DNA of 64,000 nucleotides from Chersky-840 sp050011815 (lineage in GTDB: Bacteria; Actinomycetota; Acidimicrobiia; Acidimicrobiales; UBA8190), in contig JBEKIJ010000010.1 of NCBI GenBank assembly GCA_050011815.1, forward strand, positions 124,001-188,000, written 5' to 3'. The notes beneath the pieces were generated by a model, which worked only from the letters and a program-made list of their open reading frames with translations, did not search any database and was not told the origin of the DNA. The position numbers and the translations under genes are program-made. Positions 17,780 to 25,433 of the stretch are shown in pieces. Each line of letters begins with the position of its first letter. The first letter of the stretch is position 1.

Positions 17780-18313
17780 TCAACCGAGGGATCTGACGGG
17801 GTCGCTGCCGTCCCAGTCTTTCGCAGCATCCCGAACCAACTTCGCCATCCACTTGGTGGTCTGGTTGAGCTCCATGACCTCGATGACGGTGCTCGTGAAC
17901 CCGTCGGCATCGAGATAGGCGAACTTGGCGATCCCTCCCCCGCTCCCGTGGTGCACCACGGGCCAACCAGCCCCTCGCGCTCCGGCGATGGTGGCATCGA
18001 AGTCCTCGCTCCAGAAAGCGACATGGTGGAACCCGACCCTGCCGGCATCGGTGAACTCCTTGTAGATGCTCGGCGACTCGTCCTCCTGCTGGATCAACTC
18101 GATCTGCAGCTCGCCCGAATTGGCAAACGCGATGGAAACAACGGGAGCCGTCTTCTGACCCCTGTACTCGCTGTCTGTCTGGGCGAACGACGGGAGCACG
18201 ATCCAAGGACCGATCCCCAGGCCCAACCACTGACCGATGGCGACCTCAAGGTCGCGGACCAGATACGCGTTTTGACGGATCGGCCCCGGGAACACGGGAC
18301 TGGTGGTGCTCAT
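17780..18313 (-). CDS. VOC (glyoxalase-fold) family protein
   Basis: 177 aa from ATG 18313; the frame is open 22 codons further but without homology-like content. Two beta-alpha-beta-beta-beta modules are suggested: the first around QNAYLVRDLEVAIGQWLGLG, the second around GFHHVAFWSEDFDATI. Metal-ligand candidates are the two His of GFHHVAF and Glu in VIEVME. It resembles glyoxalase_4/methylmalonyl-CoA epimerase-like enzymes. As first gene of the minus-strand operon it may rearrange or cleave the pathway substrate. Confidence 0.8.
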   Translation of the reverse strand: MSTTSPVFPGPIRQNAYLVRDLEVAIGQWLGLGIGPWIVLPSFAQTDSEYRGQKTAPVVSIAFANSGELQIELIQQEDESPSIYKEFTDAGRVGFHHVAFWSEDFDATIAGARGAGWPVVHHGSGGGIAKFAYLDADGFTSTVIEVMELNQTTKWMAKLVRDAAKDWDGSDPVRSLG

Positions 18314-18568
18314 AGGACCCTCACCCTCTTCCGGTGTCGACTGTCGGCGCGTCCCGATTCGGCAGGTTGATTGTGGCATGTTCCACTCAGACGGGCCTGC
18401 CCAGTGCCCGTCGTCCCGATCGTCGGCCGGGCCTTCCTGGTGACCGCTTCTCGCTCTGCCACACCGACCGCTGTAACCCTGCGTTCATAGGCACGTTACG
18501 CGGCGGTGACGGACGAGCCGTAGAACAGGATGGGCCCGGACAACCCGGCCGAAGCTCATGGGAGCGCC

Positions 18569-19588
18569 ATGGTCGAAGCGAACGGCAAGATCAAGTCGAC
18601 GTTCCAGCTGATGGAGCGGTCCGAGGGGATCCAGTACCGATTCTTCACGATTCACGGCCACCGGCGGGCGTTCCTGTCCGCGGGCCAAGGTCCCCCGCTC
18701 CTGCTGATCCACGGTATCGGCGACTCCTCGAGCACCTGGCTTCCGGTGGTGGAGTCCTTCGCCACCGACCACACCGTCATCGCTCCTGATCTGCTCGGGC
18801 ACGGGCTCTCCGATAAGCCTCGCGCCGACTACTCCGTTGCCGCGTACGCCAATGGCATGAGAGACCTGCTGTCAGTGCTCGACGTCGATCGAGTCTCTGT
18901 TGTCGGTCACTCCCTCGGGGGTGGCGTTGCCGCTCAGTTCGCCTACACCTTTCCTGAACGCTGCGAACGCCTGGTCCTGGTGGGGACAGGTGGGATCGCA
19001 CGAAGCGTGAGCCTGCTGTTGCGCCTGGCCGCCGCCCCCAATGCCGACCTGCTGATGCCCACGTTCGGCTCGCCGGTGTTCAAGGCCGGTGCCCGAGTGG
19101 CTGCCCACCTTCTTCGTCTCCTGGGCACAGACCTCGGGCGCGATACCGAGGAGATCCTGAAGGTCTTCGACGCGCTGCCGGACTCTGCAGCGCGCCGGGC
19201 CATTCTCCGCACGCTCCGCTCGGGTGTCGACTGGCGGGGACAGGTCATCACGATGCTCGATCGTGCCTACCTGACCGAGGGGATGCCCACCCTGCTCCTG
19301 TGGGGAGCCCACGATGCCATCATCCCGGTCGAACAGGCCTACCTTGCCGCTGCCGCCATGCCCGGGAGCCGGCTGGAGATCTTCGATGAGGCCGGACACT
19401 TCCCTCATCACTCCGACCCGCAGCGCTTCACTTCCGTGGTCCGCGCCTTTTTGGCCGATACGGCACCGTCGCATTTTGAGCCCGAACTGTGGCGCGAACG
19501 CCTGAGGCGGGGGCAGCCGGTGCAAGCCGTCCAACGGACCGGGAACGCCGACGGGGTCCTGTCGGGCAGCGTCCGGAGTGGGACCTGA
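18569..19588 (+). CDS. Alpha/beta-fold hydrolase
   Basis: 339 aa from ATG 18569 (GGGAGCG upstream; ATG 18530 in frame is the alternative). The oxyanion region is LLLIHGIGDSSSTW, the nucleophile elbow GHSLGGG (Ser near residue 115), the acid in LLWGAHDAIIP and the His in DEAGHFPHH, a complete Ser-Asp-His triad. A basic tail of about 30 residues follows the fold. Length and layout fit the epoxide hydrolase/esterase/meta-cleavage-hydrolase group. It is divergent from the VOC-led operon and could act in the same pathway. Confidence 0.87.
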   Translation: MVEANGKIKSTFQLMERSEGIQYRFFTIHGHRRAFLSAGQGPPLLLIHGIGDSSSTWLPVVESFATDHTVIAPDLLGHGLSDKPRADYSVAAYANGMRDLLSVLDVDRVSVVGHSLGGGVAAQFAYTFPERCERLVLVGTGGIARSVSLLLRLAAAPNADLLMPTFGSPVFKAGARVAAHLLRLLGTDLGRDTEEILKVFDALPDSAARRAILRTLRSGVDWRGQVITMLDRAYLTEGMPTLLLWGAHDAIIPVEQAYLAAAAMPGSRLEIFDEAGHFPHHSDPQRFTSVVRAFLADTAPSHFEPELWRERLRRGQPVQAVQRTGNADGVLSGSVRSGT

Positions 19589-19884
19589 GCACAGCGTGCT
19601 CCGCATGCCGGATCGACGCCTTGGCGACCCGATGGGCGCTGAGGGTGATCGCGGGGTGCTGACGCCCGTCCTCGACGGTCCCGGACCGAAGGCGTGACCC
19701 TCTCGGCGTCGTGGCACTGTCCCCTCCGTGCCAACGCGAGTTTCGCTTATCACTGGTGCGTGATCACGGCGCGAGCAACGGCCCGACGCATACCGATGCC
19801 CCGGCAGGGAGATGGTTGAGACCGGAAGCGCCATTCCTATAGCTTTTGTGCCCTCGGGTAACCGGAGGGGGGAGGGGCCGAGCA
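19589..19884. other. 296-bp gap with a possible promoter
   Basis: The region is non-coding. A TATAGC box about 50 bp before the lipoprotein start is the only promoter-like element seen. Confidence 0.3.
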
Positions 19885-20583
19885 GTGCGGAAACTGCCTA
19901 TGGCGCCGATGGCGGCTGTGCTGATCCTGACAGCCCTCGGTGCCGCGGCGTGTGGGAGCTCCAAGACGCCCATAGCCACCACCGCCCAGGCCAGAATGAC
20001 GGCGTTCTGCGCAGCCGACAAGAGCCTGGACAGGGCCAGCGCCAACGTCTCCTCCAAGTCGGGGTTTCTCCGCGTTCTGAAAGCACACCCATCAGCACTC
20101 AGAACCATCGCCAACGATGCCCCTGCCGGCAAGCTGGGTCACCAGGCCCGGTCTCTGGCCAAGGCTGCAGAAGCCGCCGTGGCCTCCAACAGCGCCACAC
20201 GTCTGAACGACCCCTCACTGGATTCCGCCGGCGCTGACGTGGACACCTACTGCCGCATCGACGGGACCGGGAACCCCCTCCCCCGTGACTTTGCCAAAGG
20301 CAGAGGGACCGCCTTCTGCGCCGTTTCGAGCTCCATCAACGCCGGCACGCAAGCGGCCACGAACGAGGCCGGCGTACTGGCCTTTCTCGCGGGCAATCAA
20401 ACCCTCATCAACCAGTACGACTTCTACGTCCCCCATCTGCCCAGTCCGGTCCGGACCGATGCGCAGACGCTCGTGACGACGGCCCGGGCGGCGATCGCGG
20501 CCAACAGCCCCGCAGCGTTGGAGACACGAGCGGTCTCCCGTGCCAGCACGGCGGTACGGCTCTTCTGCGGACAGAATCAGTAG
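19885..20583 (+). CDS. Putative lipoprotein with a tandemly duplicated Cys-bounded domain
   Basis: 232 aa from GTG 19885, which has GGAGGGG 7 nt upstream. A short signal sequence ends LGAAACGSS, so Cys23 is a likely lipidation site (the lipobox is not ideal at -3). The rest is two copies of one domain of about 82 residues: each begins AFCA, carries a GxLxxL-type helix, then an Ala-rich helix ending in an NS pair, and closes with a second Cys (42/123 and 145/228). The paired Cys suggest one disulfide per copy. No family is recognised. Confidence 0.7.
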   Translation: MRKLPMAPMAAVLILTALGAAACGSSKTPIATTAQARMTAFCAADKSLDRASANVSSKSGFLRVLKAHPSALRTIANDAPAGKLGHQARSLAKAAEAAVASNSATRLNDPSLDSAGADVDTYCRIDGTGNPLPRDFAKGRGTAFCAVSSSINAGTQAATNEAGVLAFLAGNQTLINQYDFYVPHLPSPVRTDAQTLVTTARAAIAANSPAALETRAVSRASTAVRLFCGQNQ

Positions 20584-20804
20584 TCGGGGCAATTCTCGAG
20601 CACACCCCGTGATGCGCGCGTCGTGGAGTGGGGCGCCGTGCGGGTCAGGCGCACCGAGCACCACGTTGCCCGGAGGGCTCGACATTGCGGTCCTCGGCAC
20701 GGGCTTGTCGCCGGCCCTCCTTGCTCTCGAGCCCGACGGAGGGAGTCGTGATCCACCCGACCGCCAGGGAAAGCGCTGAATCTCGGGGTCTATAGTCACG
20801 CCCA
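20584..20804. other. 221-bp gap holding the promoter of the next gene
   Basis: Nothing coding is visible; its right end carries the -10 box described separately. Confidence 0.4.
20791..20796 (+). promoter_or_regulatory. -10 box, probable leaderless start
   Basis: TATAGT ends 8 nt before the GTG at 20805. No Shine-Dalgarno sequence is present. The -35 region is poor, as in many actinobacterial leaderless promoters. Confidence 0.55.
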
Positions 20805-22034
20805 GTGAAACCAGACTCGACAACGGCGCCCGTGGTGGAGCTTCATCGACCCGGCGCACGCCCGGATGCGGCCTCGGTTCCCTCCGTCGTTGCTACGACG
20901 CCCACAGGTCGATTCCATTTCGATATTGCACAAGCGCGCCTCCAGCTCAGATCCTCTGCCGGAAGGCGGGCTCTGGCCAAGTCAGTGGTGGTCCAGGTGG
21001 CGCTGGCCTTGCGCGCCAGGCTCGTGACCTTTCTCCCACCGCGCACGCAACTCGAACTCGTCACCAACGTCGGAAACCTGCTGACGCGCCAAGCTGTGCG
21101 TGTCGTGGCTTCCCTCGACATTCCCGATCTGATCGCGGCGGGGATCACCGAGGTGGACGACCTCGCTGCGCAGGTGGGCGCCGACCGCGACGCCTTGCGC
21201 AGGTTGTCACGCCATCTCGTGCGGCGCGGCATCTTCACGCAACCCACGCCTTCCTCTTTGGGATTGACGGCCGTGGGCGAGCTGCTTCTCTCCAGTGCAC
21301 CAGGGGGCCGACACCAGTATTTCCAGCTGAGTGGGGTCCTGCCCCGATTCGAATCGGCTTTGGCTGGGATGATGCACAGCGTCCTCACCGGAGAACCTGC
21401 CTATGCCTACATCCACGGTGCAGGGCTGTGGGAGCAGATGGGTGGCGATCCACTTCTCACAGCGTCTTTCGATGCGGAGATGAACAGCCATGCTCGACAG
21501 ATCGGGGCCGCCCTTGCCGCGCATTACGACTGGAGGGGTGTGTCGCGTATCGGCGACGTGGGGGGTGGGAGTGGAGCGCTGCTGCGAATCCTGTTGGACC
21601 ATCTTCACGACGCGAGCGGGACGATCATCGAGTTCGCCGATGCCGCCCAGCGAGCCAGGGACGCGGTGAACGACACAGGCTTCGCCGATCGGTGCCAGGT
21701 TGTGGAGGCCGATTTCTTCGACCATGTCCCGGCTGTCGCCGATGCATACCTGCTCAGCTGGATCCTGCACGATTGGGACGACGACGACGCAGTGACGATA
21801 CTTCGGCACTGTCGCAGGGCTGCCAGCCCTCAGGGACGTGTGTTGGTGATCGAGAAACCCTATGACCTCGCCGCCGACTCCGATCTCGACATTCGCATGC
21901 TGGTCTTCTTCGGAGCTCGCGAACGGACACGCCGCGAGTACGAGATGCTTGCCGTGCGCAGCGGGCTCCGCGTCGAGTCTTGGACGCCGCTCGTCTCGGG
22001 CTTCTCGGTCATGGACTGCCGGCCGGTTGATTGA
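20805..22034 (+). CDS. O-methyltransferase (acetylserotonin/hydroxyindole type)
   Basis: 409 aa. An N-terminal winged-helix dimerisation region (about 80-180) contains ASLDIPDLIAAGITEVDDLA and LRRLSRHLVRRGIF. The SAM-binding core has IGDVGGGSGALL near residue 247, then FADAAQRARD and DAYLLSWILHDWDDD; the His in ILHDWDD is the usual catalytic base in O-methyltransferases of PF00891. The N-terminal extension of about 70 residues is longer than usual. This class normally methylates phenols or polyketides. The next gene on the strand is a hydroxylase-like protein, so tailoring of a small molecule is plausible. Confidence 0.87.
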   Translation: MKPDSTTAPVVELHRPGARPDAASVPSVVATTPTGRFHFDIAQARLQLRSSAGRRALAKSVVVQVALALRARLVTFLPPRTQLELVTNVGNLLTRQAVRVVASLDIPDLIAAGITEVDDLAAQVGADRDALRRLSRHLVRRGIFTQPTPSSLGLTAVGELLLSSAPGGRHQYFQLSGVLPRFESALAGMMHSVLTGEPAYAYIHGAGLWEQMGGDPLLTASFDAEMNSHARQIGAALAAHYDWRGVSRIGDVGGGSGALLRILLDHLHDASGTIIEFADAAQRARDAVNDTGFADRCQVVEADFFDHVPAVADAYLLSWILHDWDDDDAVTILRHCRRAASPQGRVLVIEKPYDLAADSDLDIRMLVFFGARERTRREYEMLAVRSGLRVESWTPLVSGFSVMDCRPVD

Positions 22035-22323
22035 CAAGGACATCGCAGCTTCCTCCGGACGGGCCTGACAATCCTGGTCCTGGTGGCATTCCAAGAGCTC
22101 GGACTCGCAGCGGCATTGGGACCGACCTCCGCCGTTCCCGCGTGTCATCCCACCCGGTGGCCACACGCGCCTCACGCCTCACAGCTGATTGCCACAGGGG
22201 CGGCGTTCTGACAAGATCCGCAACCTCGAGGTGGTGACTCCTCCCGAAGTCGCCCGGCGCAGTGACCTTGTGGCTTCCGGGTCGATCGACCTGAGGCGCT
22301 TACACAGGGGGGAAGGACAGGCG
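22035..22323. other. 289-bp gap
   Basis: No gene is supported. A TTGACA hexamer at 22031-22036 at the left edge lacks a convincing -10 partner. Confidence 0.3.
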
Positions 22324-23304
22324 ATGAGTACGACTGACGCAAGGGTCGATCTTCAGAAGCGTTCGTTTCTTCAGCTTCCCGTCGAGGTGGACGTTGATCG
22401 CCTCCTGGAGGACTACCACTCCATACCCTCAGAGGCCTGGGCGAGCACCCACTGGGACCAGCACTGCAGTTCGAACATGGTGCTTCTGAGGGGTGGGAGT
22501 CAAGGGACCGAGGAGGACTTCGTCAGCTCTGACAGCGTCGACCATGACGTTCTGAATGGGCTCCCCTACATCAAATGGCTAATCGGTGATTCGGGCCCAT
22601 TCGGCGGGACGAACCACGCCTTCATATTCCGCATGAAGCCACTCGGCGTCGCCCGACCCCATATCGACGAGAGTCCGGAGTGGTTCGAACCATTCCGAAT
22701 CCATATCCCGATCGTGACGAACGACGGGGCGTTCCTGCTTTCTGAAGGCCGGTCGAAGCATCTCCCTGTCGGTGAGGTTTGGACCTTCAACAACCAGGTG
22801 AAGCACGCCGTCCTCAATGGGGAAGCCGTTCGCACGCATCTGATCTTCGATGTGCCGCGCCGACCCCAACTCGTCGACCTGATCGAACGCTCTCGATTCG
22901 ATCCAGGCTCGGACGATCCGGCCAGATGGCACACCGCAGGACTTCCCGACAAGGTCCCGAGCATCACCTATGCAATATCGAGCCCGATCTCCTTTGCAGA
23001 GAAGGAGGCGCTGGGTCTCGATCCCAACTCGTTCGCGTCCCGTATAGACGAGGTCCGATCGATCGCCCGTCTGACCAGAGCCGATCTGAGAGTCGGGGAC
23101 ATCGTCTGTGCAGTGAACGGCGTTTCTGAATGCGTCGTGGCCCGTACCGCAACCGACTACATCCAAGTCCGTCACCGGCCTTGGGAAGTAGTCAGCCTCC
23201 GCGTCGTCCGTGGCGGAGCCGAGATGACGACACGCCTACGGCTTTATCCCCGCCGAATCGATATGCCCCAGAAGTTGAAGGAGCGCATCCACTCCAAGGG
23301 GTGA
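22324..23304 (+). CDS. Aspartyl/asparaginyl beta-hydroxylase-like protein with a C-terminal PDZ-like domain
   Basis: 326 aa from ATG 22324 (GGAAGG upstream). Residues 1-180 resemble the Asp/Asn beta-hydroxylase double-stranded beta-helix: the first iron ligand region is RPHIDESPEW (His113, Asp115), followed by FRIHIPIVTND, and the second His is in NQVKHAVLNG (His161), with Arg170 as a candidate for 2-oxoglutarate binding. Residues 250-308 look like a PDZ domain (LRVGDIVCAVNG, then VVSLRVVRGG). There is no signal peptide. The enzyme would hydroxylate a protein or small molecule; the PDZ-like end suggests peptide recognition. The pairing with a methyltransferase gene is noted above. Confidence 0.75.
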   Translation: MSTTDARVDLQKRSFLQLPVEVDVDRLLEDYHSIPSEAWASTHWDQHCSSNMVLLRGGSQGTEEDFVSSDSVDHDVLNGLPYIKWLIGDSGPFGGTNHAFIFRMKPLGVARPHIDESPEWFEPFRIHIPIVTNDGAFLLSEGRSKHLPVGEVWTFNNQVKHAVLNGEAVRTHLIFDVPRRPQLVDLIERSRFDPGSDDPARWHTAGLPDKVPSITYAISSPISFAEKEALGLDPNSFASRIDEVRSIARLTRADLRVGDIVCAVNGVSECVVARTATDYIQVRHRPWEVVSLRVVRGGAEMTTRLRLYPRRIDMPQKLKERIHSKG

Positions 23305-23319
23305 GGCCAGCTGGCGACG

Positions 23320-24783
23320 TCACCCTTCGGTGATCGTCCCGCCGGCGAGCACCGCCAGTTCGGCATTCTGCAGGTGAGGCCCGTGGTCGGCATCAGCTTT
23401 GGCTGCCGTGGCCGTGGGGATGAAGACGGCGGCAACGATCGCCACCACGGTCATTGCCGCCAAGAACGCAAATCCCTTCGTGTAGCCCGACGCCGCCGGT
23501 AGCCCGTTGGCGAGGAGCCGCTCCGTGACGATGCTGGCCGTGACCGCGGCGCCGATGGCGCCGCCGATGGTTCGGATGTTGGCGTTCATCCCACTGGCGA
23601 CACCGGTCTGAGCCGGCGGCACTGCTTGCACGATGAGGTTGGACATGGCCGAGAAGGCGAGACCGAGGCCCACCCCGAGCAAGGTGCTCGCCACATAGAT
23701 CTCCCATGCCTGGGTGTGGGCGAAGGCCAAGATGAGATATGCACCCGACGAGACCGTGGATCCGATGATGACGGCCGATTTCGATCCAATGGCGGCGGCA
23801 ATCCTGCCGGACAACAGCCCGAAGAAGAACATCGTGACGGTGAGGGGGAGGAGGAAGAGACCCGACTGGATGATGCTGGCCCCGAATCCGTAGCCGGAGG
23901 ACCTCGACGTCTGCAGGAACTCGGGGAGGAACGCCATGACCGAGTACATGCCCATGCCGAAGAGGAATGCGACGAGATTGTTCGTCCACACCGCGGGAAC
24001 GCGCATCATCTTCATGTCGATGAGCGGCTGTCGCGACCTCGATTCCACGATCACCCACGCCACACCGATGGCGACGGCCAACACCATCAGGCCGATCACC
24101 TTGTTCGAGCCCCAACCCCAGCGGGGTGCCTCGCTGACGCCGAGAAGGAGGGCAACCAGCCATCCAGACAGCAGGATCGCTGCCGACCAACTGATCCGCC
24201 CCGGGGTCCGAACCGGTGACTCGGGAACGAACAGGTGGGCACTCACAGCGGCGATCACGGTGATCATCAACGGGATCCAAAAAAGCCAGTGATAGTCGAG
24301 ATGTTTGACGATCGGTCCGGCCAGAACGATCCCGGCGCCACCCCCGACCGCGGCCATGGCAGCCACGATGCCAACCCCGGTGGCAACTTTGGCGGGCGGG
24401 AACTCGTCCCGGATGATCCCGAACGACAGCGGGAGTACCGCCCCCCCGATTCCCTGGACCACCCGGGCGACAATCATCAAGCCGATCGATTGCGAGAGGC
24501 CTGCCATCGCCGAACCGAGGGCCAGGGCACAGAGAGTGACGACCAGCATCCGCTCCTTCCCCACCATGTCTCCCACCCGCCCGAGGATGGGGGTAAAGAT
24601 CGAGGCGGAGAGCAGATAGGCGGTCAACAGCCACGTCACGGTGCCCTGCGACGTGTGGAGGTCGTGTTGGATCGTCGAGAGGACGGGGAGAACAAGCGAC
24701 TGGAGCAGGGCATAGGCCGACACGCCGAGGAGGAGGACGGTGAAGGTCGCCTTCTCGCTCGCTCGACCGAGCGATCTGGTCAT
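23320..24783 (-). CDS. MFS transporter, DHA2 (14-helix) type
   Basis: 487 aa with about 14 membrane helices. The loop 2-3 motif appears as GRVGDMVGKERML near residue 70 and motif C as AAVGGGAGIVLAGPI near 145. This is the drug:H+ antiporter-2 layout, usually exporting hydrophobic compounds. The stop lies 15 bp from the convergent hydroxylase-like gene, and a short hairpin (TCACC/GGTGA, 23320-23333) spans the stop codon. No regulator gene is adjacent. Confidence 0.9.
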   Translation of the reverse strand: MTRSLGRASEKATFTVLLLGVSAYALLQSLVLPVLSTIQHDLHTSQGTVTWLLTAYLLSASIFTPILGRVGDMVGKERMLVVTLCALALGSAMAGLSQSIGLMIVARVVQGIGGAVLPLSFGIIRDEFPPAKVATGVGIVAAMAAVGGGAGIVLAGPIVKHLDYHWLFWIPLMITVIAAVSAHLFVPESPVRTPGRISWSAAILLSGWLVALLLGVSEAPRWGWGSNKVIGLMVLAVAIGVAWVIVESRSRQPLIDMKMMRVPAVWTNNLVAFLFGMGMYSVMAFLPEFLQTSRSSGYGFGASIIQSGLFLLPLTVTMFFFGLLSGRIAAAIGSKSAVIIGSTVSSGAYLILAFAHTQAWEIYVASTLLGVGLGLAFSAMSNLIVQAVPPAQTGVASGMNANIRTIGGAIGAAVTASIVTERLLANGLPAASGYTKGFAFLAAMTVVAIVAAVFIPTATAAKADADHGPHLQNAELAVLAGGTITEG

Positions 24784-25433
24784 CTCGTCCCTTCATCTCG
24801 TCGATATGGGTCGATAGGCGTCGACCGCCCTACCGGAGTCCCGCCTTCTCTGCACTATAAACGGAACAGACGCTCCGCATTCAGACGGGCGGGGGCGTTC
24901 GCAGCAGTCCGTGTGGCGACCTTGCCGCCGGGGTCACCTGGATCGAGGACGGTGGGCGGCGGCGGGCGAACCATTCCTTGGTGACGCGTGTCGTCGCCGA
25001 GGCCTGTGGCGGCTGTCCGCCGAGCGCTCGCATACGAATGCACGCGTCGATGGTCAGGTCACCGATGGCGCCGAGTCGGGACGAGTTCCGCACGGCCGCG
25101 TTATCGAGAGAGGTCGCCCCTACGACAGGGCGCTTCGCCACGTGGTTGGCACGTACCCTGAGCACCTGAGGTGCAATCACCTGAGGTGCAATCACCTGCG
25201 CCGAGAGGGATGGCGCCGCCGACGGCCTCTGTCAGGTCCCAACAGCGCGTCCCTCGGAGCAGAGCCGCCGCCGATCGCTCGCAGGATCCTCACAGAAACG
25301 AGAGCGGTTCGCATCACCAGCATCACACTCGGGAGATTCATCAATTTTGGTGATGGGTTCAAGGCTTTCTAGCAGGTAGGCAAGGGGGAGAAGTCTTCGA
25401 TCTTCTGGTTGCATTTTGCCGGGGGGCAGATCA
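24784..25433. other. 650-bp non-coding region with tandem palindromes and a long leader
   Basis: Small open frames exist on both strands (about 24881-25195 minus, 24911-25372 plus) but neither has a recognisable family, and I treat them as unsupported. The features of note are the tandem palindrome block at 25163-25198 and, closer to the next gene, A/T-richer sequence with short hairpins (25339-25355 and 25389-25406) and a TGCC/GGCA stem at 25417-25428 that could cover the ribosome site. Confidence 0.4.
25163..25198. repeat. Tandem 15-bp repeat with a palindromic core
   Basis: CACCTGAGGTGCAAT occurs twice back to back (25163-25177 and 25178-25192), followed by a partial third CACCTG. The core CACCT-G-AGGTG is an 11-bp inverted repeat around a central base, the form of a dimeric repressor site; 15-bp spacing places copies on different helix faces. 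Confidence 0.6.

Noticed and set aside
24881..25195. Small minus-strand ORF in the 650-bp gap
   Set aside because: No ribosome site, no family pattern, and it overlaps the palindromic repeats.
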